From the NCBI GenBank assembly GCA_036375715.1, contig DASVBS010000028.1:1-64000 (forward strand): DNA of 64,000 nucleotides, written 5' to 3'. This document shows positions 23,047-31,435 of this stretch, piece by piece (within the stretch, counting starts at the first letter, position 1; the number at the start of each line of letters is the position of its first letter). A program made the translations under genes and the position numbers. The stretch is from Longimicrobiaceae bacterium. GTDB taxonomy: Bacteria; Gemmatimonadota; Gemmatimonadetes; Longimicrobiales; Longimicrobiaceae. The notes under the pieces were generated by a model that saw only the letters and a list, made by a program, of their open reading frames with translations, did not search any database and was not told the origin of the DNA.

Positions 23047-24155
23047 TGCACGATGTGGTCGTCATCGGCGGCGGCCTGATCGGATCGGCCGTCGCCCGCG
23101 AGCTCGCGCTCAATGGCCTGCGCGTCCTGCTCTTCGAGCGGGGGCGGCCGGAGAGGACCGCGTCGTGGGCGGCCGCGGGGATGCTCTCCCCCCTCGCCGA
23201 ATCCGAGGATGCGGGTGGCTTTCTCGACTTCCTGCGCGCGAGCCGGAAGCTGTATCCCTCCTTCACACGCTCGATCGAGGAGGCGACCGGGCTGCCTACG
23301 GGATACCGGAGCGAAGGCACATTCCTCGTCGCGCTCAACGAATCCGACGAAGCAGCGCTGAGACAGCGCTTCGCCTGGCAGCGCGCCGCCGATCTTCCCG
23401 TCGAATGGCTCACGGGAGACGAGACTCGCCAATTCGAACCGGCAATCAGCGGCGAAGCGCGCGCCGCACTGCGCTTCGACGAAGACCATCAGGTGGACAA
23501 TCGGCTGCTGCTCGAGGCGCTACGGGTTGCGGCCGGGCACGCAGGAGTCGACCGTCGAATCGAGGAGGTGGCGGGTATCGTACGCCAGGGCGAGCGGGTG
23601 TCAGGGGTGCAGCTTCGGAGCGGAGAAAGGGTGGAGGCGGGCTGGGTGGTGGTCGCGGCAGGTGTGTGGTGCTCCCGGCTGGAAGGGCTTCCTCGCCCTT
23701 TGCCGCTACGGCCCGTGCACGGACAACTTCTGGCGCTTCATCCCGGACGGCCGCTGATCCGGCACGTCCTCGATTCACCCCGCATCTACCTCGTCCCGAG
23801 GGCGGACGGCAGGGTCATCGTGGGAGCTACGGTCGAGGAGATCGGGTTCGAGCAGCGGGTGACCGCGGCAGGCATCCACACTCTGCTGGGCGCCGCTCTC
23901 GAGCTGATACCTGAGCTCGAGCACGCGCGCTTCGGCGAGAGCTGGTCGGGGCTCCGCCCTGGCACGCCGGATCACCTGCCTATCCTCGGGGCGGACCCCG
24001 ATCTGCCGAACCTCGTCTACGCCACCGGACACTACCGGAACGGCGTGCTGCTGACGCCAATCACCGCTGAAGTGGTCGCAGACCTCGTCATGGATCGCCC
24101 TTCTCGCCTGCCTCTCGCCGCCTACGCGCCGGACCGCTTCGGGCCCGCCGGGTAG
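23046..24155 (+). CDS. thiO: glycine oxidase ThiO
   Basis: FAD-dependent oxidase converting glycine to iminoglycine for the thiazole half of thiamine. The 369-aa protein starts with the dinucleotide-binding VVVIGGGLIGSAVARELALNG and has ASWAAAGMLSPLAE, VVVAAGVWCSRL, PVHGQLLAL, YLVPRADGRVIVGATVEEIGF and a C-terminal WSGLRPGTPDHLPILG with YATGHYRNGVLLTP, a pattern typical of ThiO rather than other DAO-fold enzymes. It overlaps the M42 gene by one nucleotide. Thiazole synthase genes are not in the window. Confidence 0.92.
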   Translation: MHDVVVIGGGLIGSAVARELALNGLRVLLFERGRPERTASWAAAGMLSPLAESEDAGGFLDFLRASRKLYPSFTRSIEEATGLPTGYRSEGTFLVALNESDEAALRQRFAWQRAADLPVEWLTGDETRQFEPAISGEARAALRFDEDHQVDNRLLLEALRVAAGHAGVDRRIEEVAGIVRQGERVSGVQLRSGERVEAGWVVVAAGVWCSRLEGLPRPLPLRPVHGQLLALHPGRPLIRHVLDSPRIYLVPRADGRVIVGATVEEIGFEQRVTAAGIHTLLGAALELIPELEHARFGESWSGLRPGTPDHLPILGADPDLPNLVYATGHYRNGVLLTPITAEVVADLVMDRPSRLPLAAYAPDRFGPAG

Positions 24156-24184
24156 CGGGAGCGGTCACGCACCGAGACGAGCGA

Positions 24185-24955
24185 TCACCCGCCGAGGTAG
24201 GTCGTCGTATACCACCCCACGATCAGGTCACCCCACCCCTGCGCAACCGCGGCGCCCACGGCGAGGAAGATCCCGAAAGGAACCAGCTTGCGCGTCTTCA
24301 GGGTGATCGGCAGAAACACGATCGAGCCTGACAGTGCGCCAAAGAAGATCGCCAGGATGGCTCCGATCGGCCCGAGGAAGGCGCCCACCATCGCCATCAT
24401 CTTGATATCCCCGCCGCCCATCGCCGGCTTCTTCAGCCACCACTCCCCCATCATGCCCGCAAGATAGAGCAGCCCGAAGCCGACGCCGGCGCCCAGCAGC
24501 GACTGCGCGAGCGTGACGCCACCGGGAGCGACTGACAGCGCCACGCCGGCCAGGGCGCCGCCCAGCGTGAACTCGTCAGGAATGATGTAGGTACGCGCGT
24601 CGGTCAGCGCGATCCCCAGCAGGAGGGTGAAGAAGACGGCGACGGCCAGGGCCTGCCAGGCGACGCCGTGCCGAACGACTGCCGCCAACCAGATCAGCGC
24701 GCTGGCAAGCTCGACCAGCGGGTACTGGGGAGAGATCCGCACCCCGCACCCCCTGCACCGGCCGCGCAGCAGCAGATAGCTGAGAACGGGGATATTGTCC
24801 CGCCAGCCGATCTGCAGACCGCACCGCGGGCAGCGGGAACGGGGTTGTACCACCGACTCCCCGGCGGGTAATCGATAGATACAGACATTGAGAAACGATC
24901 CGATCGCTGCACCGATCAGGGCCGCGACCACCCGGATGAACCAGTCGGACGTCAT
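24185..24955 (-). CDS. pilD: type IV prepilin peptidase / N-methyltransferase (A24)
   Basis: Inner-membrane aspartic peptidase that cleaves and N-methylates prepilins or type II secretion pseudopilins. The 256-aa protein begins with the methyltransferase-type domain (IGSFLNVCIYRLPAGESVV), has two CxxC pairs (CPRCG and CRGCG), and then multiple membrane helices with catalytic Asp in LTDARTYIIPDE and in GGGDIKMMA (GxGD signature). It is convergent with thiO. A PilS/PilR-like pair at 46686-49795 may belong to the same pilus programme (inference). Confidence 0.94.
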   Translation of the reverse strand: MTSDWFIRVVAALIGAAIGSFLNVCIYRLPAGESVVQPRSRCPRCGLQIGWRDNIPVLSYLLLRGRCRGCGVRISPQYPLVELASALIWLAAVVRHGVAWQALAVAVFFTLLLGIALTDARTYIIPDEFTLGGALAGVALSVAPGGVTLAQSLLGAGVGFGLLYLAGMMGEWWLKKPAMGGGDIKMMAMVGAFLGPIGAILAIFFGALSGSIVFLPITLKTRKLVPFGIFLAVGAAVAQGWGDLIVGWYTTTYLGG

Positions 24956-24960
24956 CGCCG

Positions 24961-25776
24961 TCAGCGCGTGAGTTCATACAACAGAATCGCCGCTGCGGCG
25001 GCGACGTTCAGGGATTCGGCACGGCCGCGCAGCGGGATTCCCACGGTTCCGTCCACTGTGGCCCGAACTTCGGGCGAAATGCCGGCCCCCTCGTTACCGA
25101 GGACCAGCCCGACCCGCCGGTCGTTGGGCCGCGGTGGCTCCGCCCCCGCCTCGGCTGCCAGCAGCCGGTACCGCGCCGCGCGCAGCCGGCGTGCCGCCTC
25201 CTCCCACTCACACGTCAGTATCGGCACCCGGAAGAGAGAACCTGCGGCCGCGCGCACGGACTTCGGGTTCCATGGGTCGACCGTGCCGGGCAGCGCGATC
25301 ACGGCGGTCGCGCCGAGCGCCTCCGCCGTGCGTGTCAGGGTGCCGAAATTGCCCGGATCCTGGATGGCGTCGAGCAGCAGCACCACCGAATCACCCCGAG
25401 CGTTCTCGATCGCTTCGAAGGTGCCGCGCTCGATCCGCGCGACGGCCAGCACCCCCTGCGGGTGCTCTGTGGCGGCGAGACGGACGAATTCGTCTTCCGC
25501 AACGCGGCGTATGGGAATACCCTTGCGGTCGGCAGCGGCCAGTAGCTCCACTCCTCGTGGACTGTCCTCCAGAGAGGACGCCGCAAGGATCCAGTCCGTC
25601 TGAAGGCCGGAGGCCAGAAGGTCTTCCACGACGCGAATTCCCTCGGCCAGGAAGCGTTGCTCCTCCTGCCGTTTCTTGCGTCGCTGGAGGGCTCGTACCT
25701 GCCTGGCTTCGCGCTCGCTGAGGGTCGGGCGGCTCTGGTCCAAGTCTTGCTCCCCGCGGGAGGCGTCCCGCGACAC
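24961..25776 (-). CDS. TrmH/SpoU family RNA 2'-O-methyltransferase (RlmB-like)
   Basis: A 271-aa SPOUT methyltransferase. A substrate-binding domain (RFLAEGIRVVEDLLASG...) precedes the SpoU fold with its three motifs: LLLDAIQDPGNFGTLTRTAEALGA, GLVLGNEGAGISPEV and GIPLRGRAESLNVAAAAAILLYEL. The family methylates ribose in rRNA or tRNA; which nucleotide is not readable here. It lies 5 nt downstream of pilD's start on the same strand, and its own start is only about 24 nt from the divergent M48 gene. Confidence 0.92.
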   Translation of the reverse strand: MSRDASRGEQDLDQSRPTLSEREARQVRALQRRKKRQEEQRFLAEGIRVVEDLLASGLQTDWILAASSLEDSPRGVELLAAADRKGIPIRRVAEDEFVRLAATEHPQGVLAVARIERGTFEAIENARGDSVVLLLDAIQDPGNFGTLTRTAEALGATAVIALPGTVDPWNPKSVRAAAGSLFRVPILTCEWEEAARRLRAARYRLLAAEAGAEPPRPNDRRVGLVLGNEGAGISPEVRATVDGTVGIPLRGRAESLNVAAAAAILLYELTR

Positions 25777-25800
25777 TAACGTCTTGCCAGGATATCACTT

Positions 25801-26613
25801 ATGCTGACATTACGAACCTTCGCGCAGCGAGCGGGGGTGATCGCCGTCGCCGGCACGGCCCTGTCCGCTGGAGGTTGCGCCACCGCCGCCTCGGTCACCC
25901 CGGAGCAGGAAGCCCAACTCGGGGCGCAATACTCCGCGGAGATCAACCAGCAGCTGCCGATCGTTCAGAACTCGGCGGTTCACAGCTACATCAACCAGCT
26001 CGGCCGCTCGATCGCGAGCCGGGTCGACCCGCGCCTGACCTACACGTTCTACGTGGTCAACTCGGACGAGGTGAACGCCTTCGCGGTGCCGGGCGGCTAC
26101 ATCTACGTGAACCGGGGGCTCATCGAACGCGCCGCGACGATGTCGGAGCTGGCGGGCGTGCTCGGCCACGAGATCGGTCACGTGGTGGAGCGGCACGGCC
26201 TCGAGCAGATGGCCAGGATGCAGAACACCGAGCTCGGGGTCAATCTGGCCTACATCCTCCTCGGCCGGCAGCCCGGCGCGCTCGAATCGCTGGCGTTGCA
26301 GGGCGGAGCGGCCGTGTTCTTCGCGAGCCACAGCCGCGCGGACGAGAACCAGGCGGACGAGGTCGCGGTACAATACATGGTACAGTCAGGGATCGATCCG
26401 AACGGGATCGTGGCCATGTTCCAGCGACTGATCGACGAGCAGCAGCGCAGTCCGAGTACTGTCGAGCAGTGGTTCTCCACCCACCCGCTCACCCAGGATC
26501 GCATTCAGCACGTGCAGTCGCTGATCGACCGTCTCGGGGCGACCTCGAACCTGAGGCGCGACTCCGAAGAATACCAGGCGTTCCGCAACCGGGTGAGGCA
26601 GCTTCCGCGCTAG
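25801..26613 (+). CDS. M48 family metalloprotease lipoprotein, copy 1
   Basis: A 270-aa envelope zinc protease. A lipoprotein leader ends ALSAGGC (Cys26). The catalytic HEIGH motif is in GVLGHEIGHVVERHG, and the third zinc ligand Glu is in HSRADENQADEVAVQYM. Other family features are VVNSDEVNAFAVPGGYIYVNRGLI and [12 protein letters not shown]. Relatives such as BepA and LoiP act on outer-membrane protein quality control. A paralogue follows directly. No TPR domain is present, unlike BepA. Confidence 0.9.
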   Translation: MLTLRTFAQRAGVIAVAGTALSAGGCATAASVTPEQEAQLGAQYSAEINQQLPIVQNSAVHSYINQLGRSIASRVDPRLTYTFYVVNSDEVNAFAVPGGYIYVNRGLIERAATMSELAGVLGHEIGHVVERHGLEQMARMQNTELGVNLAYILLGRQPGALESLALQGGAAVFFASHSRADENQADEVAVQYMVQSGIDPNGIVAMFQRLIDEQQRSPSTVEQWFSTHPLTQDRIQHVQSLIDRLGATSNLRRDSEEYQAFRNRVRQLPR

Positions 26614-26639
26614 ACATGCCAGCGACGCAGGGCAGGCCG

Positions 26640-27476
26640 ATGACATCCTGGGCGGCACGAGCGATCCGGCTCGTGCCGCTGTTTCTCGTGGTCATCGTCG
26701 CCGGCTGCGTCAGCGAACATCGGGAACAGGAAGTCGGTGACCTGATGGCCATCGACATCAACGCCCAGATCCCGCTGGTGCGCGATTCCGCCCTGAATGC
26801 TTACATCACCACCCTCGGCTCGACGCTGGCGCAGGTGAGCGAACGCCCCGGCCTGAGCTACCGATTCTACGTGATCAACTCGCCGAGCGTGAATGCCTTT
26901 GCCTTGCCGGGCGGTCACATCTACCTCTCTCGGGGGTTGATCGAGCAGACCCGCTCCGGGAGCGAGCTGGCCGCCGCCTTGGCGCACGAGATCGGCCACG
27001 TGGCCGAGCGGCACGGTGTTGCCAAGATGGAACGCCAGCTACGCACGGGCTCGCTGGTCTCGACGCTCTACGACCTGATCCTGGGCGGAGAGCCCGAAAT
27101 CCTGCAGCGGGATGCGCTGCAGATCGGCAGCATCCTGTGGAACGCGCGACACTCCCGCAGGGCCGAGAAACAGGCGGACGCGAAAGCGGTTGAGTACCTG
27201 CAGCGGGCCGGCTTGGACCCCCATGCCATGGTGAGTCTTCTGCGCAAGCTGGTCGCCGTGGAGTCGCAGGACTCCAGCCTCGTAGCCGGTTGGTTCTCCA
27301 CGCATCCGCTCACCAAGGAGCGAATCGCACAGGCCGAACGGGCGATCGACGATACCTTGGGGGAGATCGAGGTAGCGGCGGACGAGCCAGTGGCCCTCCT
27401 GCCTGAGTACCTCGAGCGCTATCCCCTCTTTCTGGAGCGGCTAGCCAGCGTGCCCGGACCCTCACTTCTGCGCTGA
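26640..27476 (+). CDS. M48 family metalloprotease lipoprotein, copy 2
   Basis: A 278-aa paralogue of the preceding gene: leader ending VIVAGC, catalytic HEIGH in [32 protein letters not shown], downstream Glu region [17 protein letters not shown], and [12 protein letters not shown]. In the zinc-ligand segment ADENQAD of copy 1 reads AEKQAD here. It carries about 35 more C-terminal residues than copy 1. ATG 26640 has an AGG-rich stretch just upstream; an in-frame ATG at 26616 would add 8 residues. Confidence 0.88.
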   Translation: MTSWAARAIRLVPLFLVVIVAGCVSEHREQEVGDLMAIDINAQIPLVRDSALNAYITTLGSTLAQVSERPGLSYRFYVINSPSVNAFALPGGHIYLSRGLIEQTRSGSELAAALAHEIGHVAERHGVAKMERQLRTGSLVSTLYDLILGGEPEILQRDALQIGSILWNARHSRRAEKQADAKAVEYLQRAGLDPHAMVSLLRKLVAVESQDSSLVAGWFSTHPLTKERIAQAERAIDDTLGEIEVAADEPVALLPEYLERYPLFLERLASVPGPSLLR

Positions 27477-27480
27477 TCTC

Positions 27481-28293
27481 GTGACACTTCCGGTCGTTCT
27501 CACCATTGCGGGTTCCGACTCGGGCGGCGGAGCCGGAATCCAGGCTGATCTGAAGACCTTTACCGCCTTTGAGACGTTCGGCACCAGCGCGGTGACGGCC
27601 GTCACGGTCCAGAACACGCGGGGGGTGTCGGGCTTCCACAGCATTCCGGTAGAGACCGTCATCGCCCAGATCGCCGTGGTAGCGGAGGACCTGCGTCCGC
27701 GAGCGGTCAAGAGCGGCATGCTGGCAACCGCCGAGCTGGTGGAGGGCGTGGCCGCGGCGATCCGGGAGAACGGGCTCGCCAACTACGTGCTCGACCCGGT
27801 CATGGTGGCCACCAGCGGCGATCGGCTCCTGGCGGTAGAGGCGGAGGCGCGCATCCGCGACCATCTCCTCCCCCTCGCCACTCTCGTCACCCCAAACCTG
27901 GACGAAGCGTCGCTGCTACTCGGTCGGCCTGTCTGCGACGTCCCCGCCATGCGGGAGGCGGCCAGCGAGCTGGTCGCCCTGGGCGCGCACGCGGCGCTGC
28001 TGAAGGGAGGGCACCTGCGGGGACCGGAGGTGGTGGATGTGCTCTTTGATGGCACCGAGTTCCACGAGTGGCGGAGACCGCGTCTCGACACGCGGAACAC
28101 CCACGGTACCGGGTGCACCCTCTCTGCCGCGGTTGCCGCCGGGCTTGCGCACGGACGACCCCTCGTGACGGCGGTTGCCGACGCCCTCGACTATGTCCAC
28201 CGGGCCATGGTCTCAGCGCCGGGCCTCGGCCATGGCCACGGGCCGCTCAACCACCTGGTACCGGGTAGGCTGGGAGAATCGGCGGAAAAATGA
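27481..28293 (+). CDS. thiD: hydroxymethylpyrimidine/phosphomethylpyrimidine kinase
   Basis: Phosphorylates HMP and HMP-P for thiamine synthesis. The 270-aa ribokinase-fold protein shows [21 protein letters not shown], the [10 protein letters not shown] motif, [45 protein letters not shown] and the anion-hole motif [12 protein letters not shown]. The start is GTG at 27481, 5 nt after the stop of the second M48 gene, suggesting read-through transcription. It converges on the PNP gene. Confidence 0.95.
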   Translation: MTLPVVLTIAGSDSGGGAGIQADLKTFTAFETFGTSAVTAVTVQNTRGVSGFHSIPVETVIAQIAVVAEDLRPRAVKSGMLATAELVEGVAAAIRENGLANYVLDPVMVATSGDRLLAVEAEARIRDHLLPLATLVTPNLDEASLLLGRPVCDVPAMREAASELVALGAHAALLKGGHLRGPEVVDVLFDGTEFHEWRRPRLDTRNTHGTGCTLSAAVAAGLAHGRPLVTAVADALDYVHRAMVSAPGLGHGHGPLNHLVPGRLGESAEK

Positions 28294-28315
28294 GGAGGCG
28301 GGGCCGCAACCCTCA

Positions 28316-29158
28316 TCATGCCTCGGTGGCGAGGTTGGGCGCGGCGAGCCGCGGGATGGCGAGCCGCAGGAGGGTCGCCAATCGATCGCGCACCTGGGCG
28401 CCTACGCGTAGCACCTCGGCGTGCGACAGTGGGCCAGGCGCCAGTCCGGAAGCCACGTTCGTGATGCAGGAGATCGCGCCCACCCGCATCTCGAGCGCCC
28501 GCGCCGCGATCACCTCGGGAACGGTGGACATCCCTACGGCGTCTGCGCCGAGGCGCCGCAGCATGGCGATCTCCGCCGGCGTTTCATAGCTGGGCCCGGG
28601 CAGCGCCGCGTATACGCCCTCGTCCACCGAAATGCCCGCCCCGAGGGCGCAGGCCGCCAGCTGCCTCCGCACCTCCGGATCGTACGCCGCCGACATGTCC
28701 GGGAAACACGGCCGCACTCCCGCGCTCGGCCCCACCAGCGGGTTGCGACCCATCAGGTTGAGGTGGTCGGCGATGATCATCAGGTCGCCCGGCCTCATCC
28801 CCGGGCGGATCCCACCCGCGGCATTCGTCAACAGCAGCAGGTTCGCCCCGAGGCTGGAGAGTGCGCGAAGAGGCGCCACGACCTGAGACGGTGACCAGCC
28901 CTCGTAGAGGTGCCAGCGACCCGTGAGCACGGCCAGCTCCACACCCTCGAGAATACCGACGGTGAGCGCACCGGCATGTCCGTCGACGGTGGTTCGGGGG
29001 AAGCCGGGGATCTCCGCGTACGGCAGACGGACCGGGTCCGATAGCTCCTCGGCGACGGTGCCCAGTCCCGAGCCGAGCACCAGCACCGCGGCGGGCGCCC
29101 GCGTGATTCGCTCCCTCAGGTACGCGACAGTTTCTTCCATTCCGGAGGCAAGTGCCAT
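28316..29158 (-). CDS. purine nucleoside phosphorylase (trimeric PNP type)
   Basis: Cleaves purine nucleosides with phosphate in salvage. The 280-aa protein has VLVLGSGLGTVAEEL (phosphate loop), VLTGRWHLYEGW with the catalytic-site His, LLLTNAAGGIRPGMRPGDLM, YAALPGPSYETPAEI and AVGMSTVPEVIAA with NVASGLAPGPLSH, matching the PunA/XapA class rather than hexameric DeoD. It is divergent from dnaK, and its start codon lies inside the left arm of a 10-bp inverted repeat (29153-29199). Confidence 0.94.
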   Translation of the reverse strand: MALASGMEETVAYLRERITRAPAAVLVLGSGLGTVAEELSDPVRLPYAEIPGFPRTTVDGHAGALTVGILEGVELAVLTGRWHLYEGWSPSQVVAPLRALSSLGANLLLLTNAAGGIRPGMRPGDLMIIADHLNLMGRNPLVGPSAGVRPCFPDMSAAYDPEVRRQLAACALGAGISVDEGVYAALPGPSYETPAEIAMLRRLGADAVGMSTVPEVIAARALEMRVGAISCITNVASGLAPGPLSHAEVLRVGAQVRDRLATLLRLAIPRLAAPNLATEA

Positions 29159-29199
29159 TTTGGCGCGGTGTGGCAGGCCGGTTTCCGGGCAAAATGGCA
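29153..29199. promoter_or_regulatory. 10-bp inverted repeat in the PNP-dnaK divergent region
   Basis: TGCCATTTTG (29153-29162) faces CAAAATGGCA (29190-29199) across 27 nt. The left arm covers the PNP start codon. It could be an operator or form a hairpin over the PNP start. Confidence 0.4.
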
Positions 29200-29217
29200 G
29201 AAATCGGGCCGGTTATC

Positions 29218-29233
29218 TGGCATATGCGTTGCA
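29218..29233 (+). promoter_or_regulatory. possible sigma-54 promoter upstream of dnaK
   Basis: TGGCAT-ATGCG-TTGCA matches the -24/-12 consensus TGGCAC-N5-TTGCW except for one base, with exact spacing. The predicted start point is near 29244, about 64 nt before the dnaK ATG. No convincing sigma-70, sigma-32 or CIRCE site is visible in the same gap. A one-mismatch match of this size is expected a few times per 64 kb on both strands, so location is the main argument. Confidence 0.35.
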
Positions 29234-29307
29234 CCTTCCCCCGCCCGCACTCCCGTCCGTCCGGGCGGTGAGGTCGACGACTATTTCACTCTGAGAAGGG
29301 AGCACCC

Positions 29308-31263
29308 ATGGCGAAAGTCATCGGGATCGACCTGGGGACGACAAACTCCGTTGTCGCTGTAATGGAGGGTGGAGATCCGGTCGTGATCCCCAACGCCGAA
29401 GGCGGTCGGACCACCCCCTCCGTGGTGGCGTTCACCAAGGACGGAGAGCGCCTGGTGGGTCAGGTTGCGCGCCGCCAGGCGATCACCAACCCGGCCAACA
29501 CCGTCTTCTCCATCAAGCGCTTCATGGGCCGCAAGGAGACCGAGGTGCAGGAGGAGGAGAAGATGGTGCCGTACGAGGTGGTCAGCGGTCCCAACGGCCT
29601 CGCGACGGTGAAGATCCCCAACGCGGGGAAGACCTTCTCGCCGCCCGAGATCTCCGCGATGATCCTGCAGAAGATGAAGCAGACCGCGGAGGACTACCTC
29701 GGCCAGCAGGTGACGCAGGCCGTGATCACGGTCCCAGCCTACTTCAACGATGCGCAGCGCCAGGCGACCAAGGACGCGGGCAGGATCGCCGGCCTGGAGG
29801 TCCTGCGCATCATCAACGAGCCCACCGCGGCGGCGCTCGCCTACGGGCTCGATAAGAAGAAGGACGAGAAGATCGCCGTCTACGACCTCGGTGGCGGAAC
29901 GTACGACATCTCCATCCTGGAGCTCGGTGATGGGGTCTTCGAGGTCAAGGCTACTAACGGCGACACCCACCTGGGCGGTGACAACTTCGACCAGCGCATC
30001 ATCGACTGGCTGGTCGAGGAGTTCAAGAAGGATCAGGGAATCGACCTCTCCAAGGATCCGATGGCGCTGCAGCGCCTCAAGGAAGCGGCGGAGAAGGCGA
30101 AGATGGAGCTGTCGACCACCATGCAGACAGACATCAACCTGCCCTTCATCACCGCCACGCAGGAGGGTCCGAAGCACCTCAACATGACCCTGACCCGGGC
30201 GAAGTTCGAGCAGCTCGTCGATGACCTGGTCCAGCGCACCATCCCGCCCATGGAGAAAGCGCTCCAGGACGCCGGGCTGAAGGCTTCGGACATCGACGAG
30301 GTGATCCTGGTGGGCGGCTCGACCCGGATCCCCAAGATCCAGCAGGTGGTGAAGGACTTCTTCGGGAAGGACCCCCACAAGGGGGTCAACCCCGACGAGG
30401 TGGTGGCGATCGGTGCTGCAATCCAGGGCGGCGTCCTGGCCGGAGACGTCAAGGACGTGCTGCTCCTGGATGTCACCCCGCTCTCGCTGGGCATCGAGAC
30501 GCTCGGTGGCGTAATGACGACGCTGATCCCGCGTAACACCACCATCCCGACGAAGAAGACCGAGGTCTTCTCGACCGCGGAGGACAACCAGACGACGGTG
30601 GAGATTCACGTCCTCCAGGGTGAGCGGGAGATGGCGATGTACAACAAGACCATCGGCAAATTCCAGCTCACCGGAATTCCGCCGGCACCGCGCGGGGTGC
30701 CGCAGATCGAGGTCACGTTCGACATCGACGCTAACGGCATCCTGCACGTCTCGGCCAAGGATCGGGCGACCGGCAAGGAGCAGAAGATCCGCATCGAAGC
30801 CTCCAGCGGGCTCTCCGACCAGGAGATCGAGCGGATGGTGAAAGACGCCGAGTCCCACGCTGAAGAGGACCGGAAGCGCCGCGAGGAGGTCGAAGCGCGC
30901 AATCGGCTCGACGCGATGGTCTACGAGGTCGAGAAGAACATGAAGGAGTGGGAGGACAAGCTCGACGAAAGCTCCAAGAGCAACCTCAACGATGCGCTCG
31001 AGCGCTCGCGCAAGGCGCTGAAGGAGGGCAGCACCGACGAGATCCGGAGCTCTCTCGAGGCGCTGCAACAGGCGTACTCGGCCGCCGGGGCCGCCATCTA
31101 TCAGGCGCAGCAGGCCGCGGGCGCGGCCAGCGACGCCGGGTTCACCGGTGGAGCAACGGCCGGCGCCGGTTTCGCGGACGACGCCACCTCCCAGGCGACG
31201 TCCACCGGGGATGAGGAGGTGGTCGAGGCCGACTACGAGATCGTGGAAGAGGACAAGAAGTAG
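29308..31263 (+). CDS. dnaK: molecular chaperone DnaK (Hsp70)
   Basis: ATP-dependent chaperone of 651 aa. Signatures: [18 protein letters not shown] at the N-terminus, [34 protein letters not shown], the interdomain linker [19 protein letters not shown] and the substrate-binding domain from about residue 390. A Gly/Ala-rich tail ends in [16 protein letters not shown], a typical DnaK C-terminus. AAGGGAG lies 6 nt before the ATG. grpE and dnaJ are not adjacent, so it is not in the common hrcA-grpE-dnaK-dnaJ order. Confidence 0.98.
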   Translation: MAKVIGIDLGTTNSVVAVMEGGDPVVIPNAEGGRTTPSVVAFTKDGERLVGQVARRQAITNPANTVFSIKRFMGRKETEVQEEEKMVPYEVVSGPNGLATVKIPNAGKTFSPPEISAMILQKMKQTAEDYLGQQVTQAVITVPAYFNDAQRQATKDAGRIAGLEVLRIINEPTAAALAYGLDKKKDEKIAVYDLGGGTYDISILELGDGVFEVKATNGDTHLGGDNFDQRIIDWLVEEFKKDQGIDLSKDPMALQRLKEAAEKAKMELSTTMQTDINLPFITATQEGPKHLNMTLTRAKFEQLVDDLVQRTIPPMEKALQDAGLKASDIDEVILVGGSTRIPKIQQVVKDFFGKDPHKGVNPDEVVAIGAAIQGGVLAGDVKDVLLLDVTPLSLGIETLGGVMTTLIPRNTTIPTKKTEVFSTAEDNQTTVEIHVLQGEREMAMYNKTIGKFQLTGIPPAPRGVPQIEVTFDIDANGILHVSAKDRATGKEQKIRIEASSGLSDQEIERMVKDAESHAEEDRKRREEVEARNRLDAMVYEVEKNMKEWEDKLDESSKSNLNDALERSRKALKEGSTDEIRSSLEALQQAYSAAGAAIYQAQQAAGAASDAGFTGGATAGAGFADDATSQATSTGDEEVVEADYEIVEEDKK

Positions 31264-31290
31264 CCCTCTCCACGAATCGAGCTGCTCTAA

Positions 31291-31326
31291 GAACTGGTCT
31301 CATCCCTGCAGGGGTGAGACCAGTTC
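31291..31326 (+). terminator. 36-nt palindrome after dnaK
   Basis: GAACTGGTCTCA (31291-31302) pairs with TGAGACCAGTTC (31315-31326), and the centre CCCTGCAGGG is itself palindromic, so the dyad is nearly uninterrupted. No T-run follows on either strand. It may act as an RNA 3'-end stabiliser or bidirectional terminator. Confidence 0.5.
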
Positions 31327-31360
31327 GCGTCAGGAGCCTAAACCGCTTTCCCAGCCCCGC

Positions 31361-31385
31361 GGAACCTGTGTAGGTTGAGCGTGTC
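31361..31385 (+). promoter_or_regulatory. possible ECF-sigma promoter of htrA
   Basis: GGAACC (31361-31366), 16-nt spacer, GTC (31383-31385) followed by GTA. This resembles the GGAAC-N16/17-GTC form of sigma-E/ECF promoters, which commonly drive htrA/degP. It is about 50 nt upstream of the start codon. Confidence 0.35.
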
Positions 31386-31435
31386 GTACGGTGGGCACGC
31401 ACCGTTCCCGCCGGTACCCTGCACGAGGCACCTCC

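Noticed and set aside
29285-29307. CTGAGA upstream of dnaK, as in TPP riboswitches
   Set aside because: No other part of the THI element is present and dnaK is not a thiamine gene.
29159-29307. CIRCE (HrcA) operator upstream of dnaK
   Set aside because: No TTAGCACTC-N9-GAGTGCTAA-like dyad is found; only a lone GCACTC.
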